Assembly: GCA_964396415.1 (NCBI GenBank)
Contig: CAYNFM010000109.1
Location: forward strand, 1-10,577
Length of the DNA stretch: 10,577 nucleotides
Direction: 5' to 3'
Origin: UBA1306 sp964396415
Lineage (GTDB): Bacteria; Spirochaetota; Spirochaetia; Treponematales; Rectinemataceae
Shown here: piece by piece, positions 7,043-10,577 of the stretch
Numbering within the stretch: position 1 is the first letter of the stretch
How the letters are laid out: every line of letters begins with the position of its first letter
Made by a program: the position numbers and the translations under genes
Notes under the pieces: generated by a model
Told to the model about the DNA's origin: nothing
What the model saw: the letters and a program-made list of their open reading frames with translations, nothing else
Databases searched by the model: none

Positions 7043-7771
7043 TTATGAGGAAAGCCCACCACCTCCATCGACATCGACAATCGTCCCCCAGACATAGCTC
7101 GCTCTGTCAGACACCAAAAATAGTACTGCCGCAGCTATCTCTTCAGGATGGCCGATTCGACCGGTAACGCTTCCTGGGTTTGCCTCGCCACGCTTTCGAT
7201 CCAGGAACTCCTTGCTGCCGACTGGAGCGCCCGTCGGACCTATTCCAATCGAGTTCACCCGAATGCCATAAGGCGCCAGATCAGCCGCTGCGCAGCCGGT
7301 CAACGAGTTGATCCCGCCTTTGCTGACGACATAAGCAAACTTATTTCGCATGCCCTTCGCCCTAGAGATAGTGATATTGACGATGTTCCCGCCCTGACGA
7401 GTCTTCATAATCTCCGCAGCATACTTGGTACATAGGAAATAACTGCGCAGGTTCGTGTTTATCGTCCTTTCCCATGTGTCCAAGTCGCAGTCGAGGATAG
7501 ACTCATTGCTGGTGTGCGCAACATTGTTTACAAGCACATCTAGTCGTCCGTAGGTCTTTTTTATCCATTCAAAGAGTTCCGCTATCTGCTCCGCGCTCGC
7601 AAAATCGATACAATAGTGGTTCCCTTCATGGGCGAGGTGAGCAGCGACTTCCTCGGCCTCCTTCTCGTGCCGGGATGTGACGATGACGGTGAACCCGTCT
7701 TTGGACAGAGCGTCGGCAATCGCCTTGCCGACGTTGTTCGTGGAACCAGTTACCAACGCTATTCTTTCCAT
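7043..7771 (-). CDS. Short-chain dehydrogenase/reductase (classical SDR)
   Basis: This 242-residue Rossmann-fold oxidoreductase has the SDR layout. The cofactor loop is TGSTNNVG (8-15), followed by NNVAH (82-86) where most have NNAG, then the structural N107, S136, Y147 and K151 of the catalytic set (AYVVSKGG), and the C-terminal signature RIGHPEEIAAAVLFLVSD with DGGGG. The middle glycine of the TGxxxGxG cofactor loop is replaced by N13, which is less common, while the flanking G9 and G15 are kept. TSR at residues 32-34 after the second strand suggests NADPH rather than NADH. The start is backed by GGAGGTAGGAA directly before the ATG. It lies 40 nt after the flavodoxin-family gene and 47 nt before the aldo/keto reductase gene, so the three probably act in one redox process. 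The substrate cannot be told from sequence. Confidence 0.94.
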   Translation of the reverse strand: MERIALVTGSTNNVGKAIADALSKDGFTVIVTSRHEKEAEEVAAHLAHEGNHYCIDFASAEQIAELFEWIKKTYGRLDVLVNNVAHTSNESILDCDLDTWERTINTNLRSYFLCTKYAAEIMKTRQGGNIVNITISRAKGMRNKFAYVVSKGGINSLTGCAAADLAPYGIRVNSIGIGPTGAPVGSKEFLDRKRGEANPGSVTGRIGHPEEIAAAVLFLVSDRASYVWGTIVDVDGGGGLSS

Positions 7772-7811
7772 TTCCTACCTCCGCCAGAGCGACGATGTGG
7801 CGAACCCAGGC

Positions 7812-8468
7812 TCAATGGCTGCCGCTTTGCCCGACAAGTCTGGCCCCCATCTCGAATGCCAGTTTGCAATCTTGGGGGAACACTTCCTGCCTCCGCTTTT
7901 TCTTGCCTTCGACGTCGAAGCCGGAAGTCTCGTACTGGCTGTAGTCATCGAACTGGTACGTGTCGGAGACAACCAAGTACTCGGAAGACCCGAATGTCCT
8001 TCCGAGGACTCCTTCCATGAGCCGGAAACTTTGCGGGTATCCGGTGCTTTCCGCGCGGCTTTCGTTCGCGCCCATCGCGTAGATGAAGCCCGTCGGAAGC
8101 TTACCCTTGAAACGGCTGGAATGGTTCTGATCGTAGACGAGGTAGGGAAACAGGAGCCGTTCCAGAAATGACTTCGTCATGCCGGTGATCGATCCGAAAT
8201 AGATCGGTGCCCCCACGATAATGGCAGCGCCTTCCGTCGCTTCTGCGAGAATTGGCCGAAGATCATCGCGCGTGGCGCACTTGCCATAGCTGTCGCCGTT
8301 TTTTAACTTGCACGAAAAGCAGCTCACGCACCCCTTATAGTCGTAATCGTAGAGGTGGACGAGCTTCGTCTCGGCTCCTTGTGACGCCGCGCCGTGGAGC
8401 GCGTGTTGTAGTAGGGTTGCGGTATTCCAATCCTTTCTCGGACTTCCATTAACGGCGATTGCTTTCAT
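7812..8468 (-). CDS. Flavodoxin-family FMN-dependent oxidoreductase
   Basis: This 218-residue protein has the flavodoxin-like (NADPH-dependent FMN reductase) fold. The phosphate-binding loop for FMN is NGSPRKDWNTATLL (7-20), and GAPIYFGSITGMTKSFLERL (87-106) is the isoalloxazine-side segment. A cysteine cluster C47-x2-C50-x2-C53 and then C64 lies in the loop before KCATRDDL. The same cluster occurs in many anaerobe flavodoxin-family proteins and resembles the Fe-S motif of iron-sulfur flavoproteins, but with a longer last spacer, so cluster binding is uncertain. AAGGAGG (complement of 8477-8483), 8 nt from the ATG, supports the start. It is the first gene of the leftward operon and is preceded by an operator-like palindrome. 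It could be an electron carrier, quinone or nitro reductase for its two neighbours. Confidence 0.92.
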   Translation of the reverse strand: MKAIAVNGSPRKDWNTATLLQHALHGAASQGAETKLVHLYDYDYKGCVSCFSCKLKNGDSYGKCATRDDLRPILAEATEGAAIIVGAPIYFGSITGMTKSFLERLLFPYLVYDQNHSSRFKGKLPTGFIYAMGANESRAESTGYPQSFRLMEGVLGRTFGSSEYLVVSDTYQFDDYSQYETSGFDVEGKKKRRQEVFPQDCKLAFEMGARLVGQSGSH

Positions 8469-8492
8469 TCCTTTGACCTCCTTTTTAAAGTC

Positions 8493-8503
8493 TGGTCAGA
8501 CCA
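8493..8503. promoter_or_regulatory. Operator-like palindrome TGGTCAGACCA
   Basis: A perfect 11-nt inverted repeat TGGTC-A-GACCA lies 10 nt upstream of the ribosome-binding site of the flavodoxin-family gene. The TGGT-N3-ACCA pattern is the core of operators bound by FadR/PdhR/LldR-like members of the GntR family, as known from E. coli. No regulator gene is visible in the window, so the binding protein is unknown. Confidence 0.5.
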
Positions 8504-8590
8504 ATAGGAGTTCATCGCCCTGCATTGCCCAGCCGCTCCAACTCATCGCAGTGAAAGCCTACGCCATACCTATTGATTGGAGTAGAGAGA

Positions 8591-8618
8591 ATTAGATTAA
8601 AATTTACTCAAAAATCAA
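8591..8618 (-). promoter_or_regulatory. Possible promoter of the leftward redox operon
   Basis: On the - strand, TTGATT (complement of 8613-8618) and TCTAAT (complement of 8591-8596) are separated by 16 nt. They match the sigma-70 consensus at 4 of 6 and 5 of 6 positions, in an AT-rich patch. This would give a leader of about 115 nt that contains the TGGTCAGACCA palindrome. It is a weak prediction, because AT-rich DNA gives such matches by chance. Confidence 0.3.
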
Positions 8619-8641
8619 TCAGGGGACGAGTAGATAGAGTC

Positions 8642-8681
8642 AGGTTGGTGAAAGCCCACCTACTAAGTCTTACCTAAGTAG
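8642..8681. other. Two tandem stem-loops in intergenic DNA
   Basis: AGGTTGG (8642-8648) pairs with CCCACCT (8655-8661) with one mismatch around loop TGAAAGC. CTACTAAG (8660-8667) pairs with CTAAGTAG (8674-8681) with one A-A mismatch around a 6-nt loop. The two stems share bases 8660-8661, so they are mutually adjusted. No T-run follows on either strand. The role is unknown: a structured leader RNA, a protein-binding site or chance. Confidence 0.4.
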
Positions 8682-9024
8682 CACAACATCGAAAGCGCAA
8701 TATGTCTTTCTTTTTCGCCTATTTTAGTTTATCAATGTCGTATTACTAAGGCAAGAGTCAGTAACCGACTCGCCGGATTCGCCGGGCCACAGGTGGCCGT
8801 GGGGAGATCGAGCTCGGGAGGGCGATGCGGGTCCGGGCCGAAAGCTATGAATAGACGTCCAGTCCATGCGGGTCAGGTTGGAATAGAAGCCGAGGGAAGC
8901 GCGTGGAGATGAGAGCTCGGCAATTAGGACGGCATTGATCTTGTTGCCGTTGGCGGCCTCGAATACGCGCGCACTGGACCGGCGTCGGCGACTGCGGCAA
9001 AATATCCTTGATGAGGAGGTAGAC
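8682..9024. other. Intergenic region before the cysteine-protein gene
   Basis: I support no gene here. The first 75 nt are AT-rich and the rest is GC-rich. A 114-codon frame runs leftwards over 8724-9068, but it enters the next gene and lacks a ribosome-binding site. Small hairpins are present: GGCCAC-AG-GTGGCC at 8785-8798 and GAGTC/GACTC at 8755-8771. A promoter for the following genes must lie here or upstream, but I could not place one. Confidence 0.3.
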
Positions 9025-9474
9025 ATGAAGAGCGAGGAATCGGGACGGATTTTCGGTTCCGGCTTCAATTGCGCCCAGGCGGTGTTTGCTCCCTATGCCG
9101 CCGAGCGGGGATTTGCCGTAGATGAGGCGCTCAAGATAGCCTCCGGCTTCGGGGCCGGCATGGCCAGGACTCAGGCCACCTGCGGAGCCGTCACCGGAGG
9201 CCTCATGGCCCTCGGCTTGTCGCTTGGCTTCGCGAAAGCGGAGGACACGGAGGGAAGGGCAGCGATGGTTGCGCGCGGCAAGGATCTCCTCTCGGGTTTC
9301 CGAGCGGAATTCGGCAGCCTACTATGCGGTGAGCTCTTGGGCTGCGATCTCAACACCGAGGAAGGGCAGCGGAAGCACGCCGAGGATGGCCAGCGCGAGT
9401 CCATCTGCATGAAGTGCGTAACGTGGGCCTCCGCCGAGGTCGAGCGGCTCATCGGGATGCAAAAAATAACATGA
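9025..9474 (+). CDS. C_GCAxxG_C_C family cysteine protein (putative redox protein)
   Basis: This 149-residue protein has six cysteines spaced as in the C_GCAxxG_C_C family (PF09719). They are C16 in FNCAQAV, C53 in TCGAVTGGLMALG, C101 and C107 in LLCGELLGCDLN, and C128 and C131 in ICMKC. The glycine-rich helix after C53 (GAVTGGLMALGLSLG) is typical. Family members are thought to be redox-active, and possibly metal- or cluster-binding, but no reaction is established. ATG 9025 is preferred over an upstream in-frame ATG at 8935 because GAGGAGGT at 9013-9020 precedes it and family proteins start near this FNCAQ element. There is no signal peptide. Its stop overlaps the start of the next gene (ATGA at 9471-9474), so the two are translationally coupled and probably work together. 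Confidence 0.9.
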   Translation: MKSEESGRIFGSGFNCAQAVFAPYAAERGFAVDEALKIASGFGAGMARTQATCGAVTGGLMALGLSLGFAKAEDTEGRAAMVARGKDLLSGFRAEFGSLLCGELLGCDLNTEEGQRKHAEDGQRESICMKCVTWASAEVERLIGMQKIT

Positions 9475-10223
9475 ATGAGATCGAAAGCCAGGTTCTAGCC
9501 GGGAGGGAATTCCTTAAGAGCAATTTTGGGGAGGTTGATTTCGGCTCCACCGATCAAGCGCTGAAGAAACCCTGCCCCGCCCAGGAAAAGCCCTTCGATC
9601 CCCAGGGGACCATCGTCGCCCTCGTCCCCAGAGAGGGTTGGGGCATCCGGGGCCCCTCGGTGGTCGAGGCTATCCTAGGCAGGCGGAGCAGGCGGAAATT
9701 CCGCGACGATCCCCTCTCGCTCGAGGAGCTATCCTTCCTCCTCTTCGCCACCCAGGGCATCAGGGCGAAACGGGAGAAGTACTCATTTCGCACGGCGCCC
9801 TCGGGAGGCGCGCGGCATCCCTTCGAGACCTACCTTTACGCCGATCGCGTCGCGGGGCTCGCGATGGGCCTGTACCGCTACCTGCCGATCGAACACGCAT
9901 TATACCTCGTGACCCCCTTCCGCGAGGGCATGGCCGAGGAGCTCAACGCGGCGACCGACGGCCAGCTTAGGGGGGCGGCGGCCTATTTCATCTGGTCGGC
10001 CCTGCCTTATCGTACCGAGTGGCGCTATTCCATCTCCTCGGCCAAGCTCGTCGCCCTCGATGCGGGGCACGTCTGCCAGAATCTCTACTTGGCGTGCGAG
10101 GCCATAGGCTGTGGCACCTGCGGTATTGGCGACTACAAGCAGGGTCTTATGGACCGCTTCCTCGGCATCGACGGGATCGAGGAGTTCGCAGTATATATGG
10201 CTCCCGTCGGTAAAGCCGAATAA
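9471..10223 (+). CDS. SagB/ThcOx-type nitroreductase-family flavoprotein
   Basis: This 250-residue protein of the FMN-dependent nitroreductase fold has an N-terminal extension (about 1-60) before the core. Typical elements are RRSRRKFRDDPLSLEELSFL (arginine-rich FMN phosphate site), RTAPSGGARHPFETYLY, GLYRYLP, a long helix DAGHVCQNLYLACEAIG, and the closing GIEEFAVYMAPVGK. This pattern is the SagB/ThcOx subfamily, whose best-known members oxidise azolines to azoles in thiazole/oxazole-modified peptides. No cyclodehydratase or precursor-peptide gene is visible here, and many stand-alone members have unknown substrates. The start is ATG 9471, overlapping the stop of the cysteine-protein gene as ATGA. 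I see no clear ribosome-binding site of its own, which fits translational coupling. The upstream reading frame continues to 9414, but that part overlaps the previous gene. Confidence 0.92.
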   Translation: MNEIESQVLAGREFLKSNFGEVDFGSTDQALKKPCPAQEKPFDPQGTIVALVPREGWGIRGPSVVEAILGRRSRRKFRDDPLSLEELSFLLFATQGIRAKREKYSFRTAPSGGARHPFETYLYADRVAGLAMGLYRYLPIEHALYLVTPFREGMAEELNAATDGQLRGAAAYFIWSALPYRTEWRYSISSAKLVALDAGHVCQNLYLACEAIGCGTCGIGDYKQGLMDRFLGIDGIEEFAVYMAPVGKAE

Positions 10224-10269
10224 CCGCGTCGAAGGCTGCGCTCAGAAGATCGGCTTCTCGAGGATCCGC

Positions 10270-10374
10270 TCATCCTTCTTCCGGCCGGAGCCCACGCGTA
10301 CCCTGAGCTTGAGTGATCTCATGATTGAATATCTCGGCTAGTTTCCGCTCGGTCTCTCTGATACGCTTGCTCAT
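10270..10374 (-). CDS. Possible small ORF of 34 residues
   Basis: On the - strand an ORF starts with MSKRIRETERKLAEIF, has AAGGGAG (complement of 10379-10385) 4 nt before its ATG, and begins 43 nt after the stop of the DUF4143-type gene. The first half is charged and helical; the second half has a less natural composition. A second frame, complement of 10242-10322, gives 26 residues ending in DERILEKPIF, so a frameshifted small gene joining both is conceivable. I do not recognise a family. It may be nothing. Confidence 0.3.
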   Translation of the reverse strand: MSKRIRETERKLAEIFNHEITQAQGTRGLRPEEG

Positions 10375-10417
10375 CGAGCTCCCTTGTCGATTAGCAGATT
10401 CGATTCAACTGGACTAT

Positions 10418-10577
10418 CTAGACAAGCCACCATGGCACGATCGAATTCTTTGCATCCAGCGGCAGATACTCCGAAGCGCAACATACCACTGCACCTTGAC
10501 CGAGAGGCTTGCCCGCCTCCTTGAGGAATCGGAACGGCGCAGTCGCGTCCTTTCCGGGATTGGCGCTCTTCTTGATC
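10418..10577 (-). CDS. C-terminal end of a DUF4143-type ATPase (partial)
   Basis: The last 52 codons of a leftward gene run in from the window edge and stop at TAG (complement of 10418-10420). The visible part begins IKKSANPGK, continues FRFLKEAGKPLGQGAVVC and ends SIVPWWLV. An IKKxAxPxK segment, then GxGAVVC, then a hydrophobic 'VP' C-terminus is the usual end of the AAA_14/DUF4143 ATPases (COG1373 type), from memory of that family. Those proteins carry an N-terminal P-loop ATPase domain, which would lie beyond this window. Their function is poorly known and they are often found in accessory regions. The frame is open to the edge, so the gene is cut only by the window. It is convergent with the SagB-type gene. 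Confidence 0.68.
   Translation of the reverse strand, partial: IKKSANPGKDATAPFRFLKEAGKPLGQGAVVCCASEYLPLDAKNSIVPWWLV

Noticed and set aside
8641..8700. The 'GGTGAAAGCCCACC' style hairpins as a remnant of a group II intron or other ribozyme.
   Set aside because: No intron-encoded protein, no domain V-like hairpin and no boundary motifs were found; the similarity is only a GAAA-like loop.
8724..9068. A 114-codon - strand frame upstream of and overlapping the cysteine-protein gene.
   Set aside because: Its start lies inside a well-supported gene, there is no ribosome-binding site, and the Ser/Arg/Pro-rich composition looks non-coding.
9471..10223. A thiazole/oxazole-modified peptide (TOMM) biosynthesis cluster based on the SagB-type gene.
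   Set aside because: No YcaO cyclodehydratase, E1-like partner or precursor peptide is present in the window; the SagB fold alone is not evidence of such a cluster.

Overview
The window reads as part of a Gram-negative (diderm), moderately GC-rich bacterial chromosome. A secreted solute-binding protein, a two-membrane-segment histidine kinase and an HD-GYP protein point to a periplasm and c-di-GMP signalling. The flavin and redox enzymes, a C_GCAxxG-type cysteine protein and the tail of a DUF4143-type ATPase are common in anaerobic or facultative bacteria, including spirochaetes. I cannot fix the phylum from the sequence. I see no rRNA, tRNA, transposase, integrase or CRISPR array.

Left part (67-4192, + strand): four co-directional genes form a sensory cassette. 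They encode a periplasmic solute-binding protein with no permease beside it, a membrane histidine kinase, a single-domain DivK/CheY-like receiver, and a receiver-linker-HD-GYP protein. A plausible flow is ligand or membrane stimulus, then kinase, then two phospho-acceptors, then hydrolysis of c-di-GMP. A strong stem-loop follows the last stop codon.

Middle (4509-5978, + strand): a small ABM-like (dimeric alpha-beta barrel) protein lies directly upstream of cyclopropane-fatty-acyl-phospholipid synthase (cfa). All cfa active-site residues that I checked are present. The cfa ribosome-binding site matches the 16S rRNA 3' end over 11 nt.

Middle-right (5994-8468, - strand): a convergent operon, transcribed leftwards, encodes a flavodoxin-family FMN protein, a short-chain dehydrogenase/reductase and an aldo/keto reductase. 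A perfect TGGTC-A-GACCA palindrome, in the style of GntR/FadR-type operators, sits in the leader just upstream of the first gene's ribosome-binding site. An AT-rich intergenic stretch beyond it carries a possible promoter and two tandem stem-loops.

Right part (9025-10223, + strand): a C_GCAxxG_C_C-type cysteine protein is translationally coupled (ATGA overlap) to a SagB/ThcOx-type nitroreductase-fold flavoprotein. At the right edge, on the - strand, lies the C-terminal end of a DUF4143-type ATPase, followed by a possible 34-residue ORF.

Most genes belong to known families. The points most worth a second look are the permease-less binding-protein/kinase/HD-GYP cassette, the operator-like palindrome and stem-loops in the 8.5-8.7 kb leader, the altered motifs in the SDR and AKR, and the coupled cysteine-protein/SagB pair.
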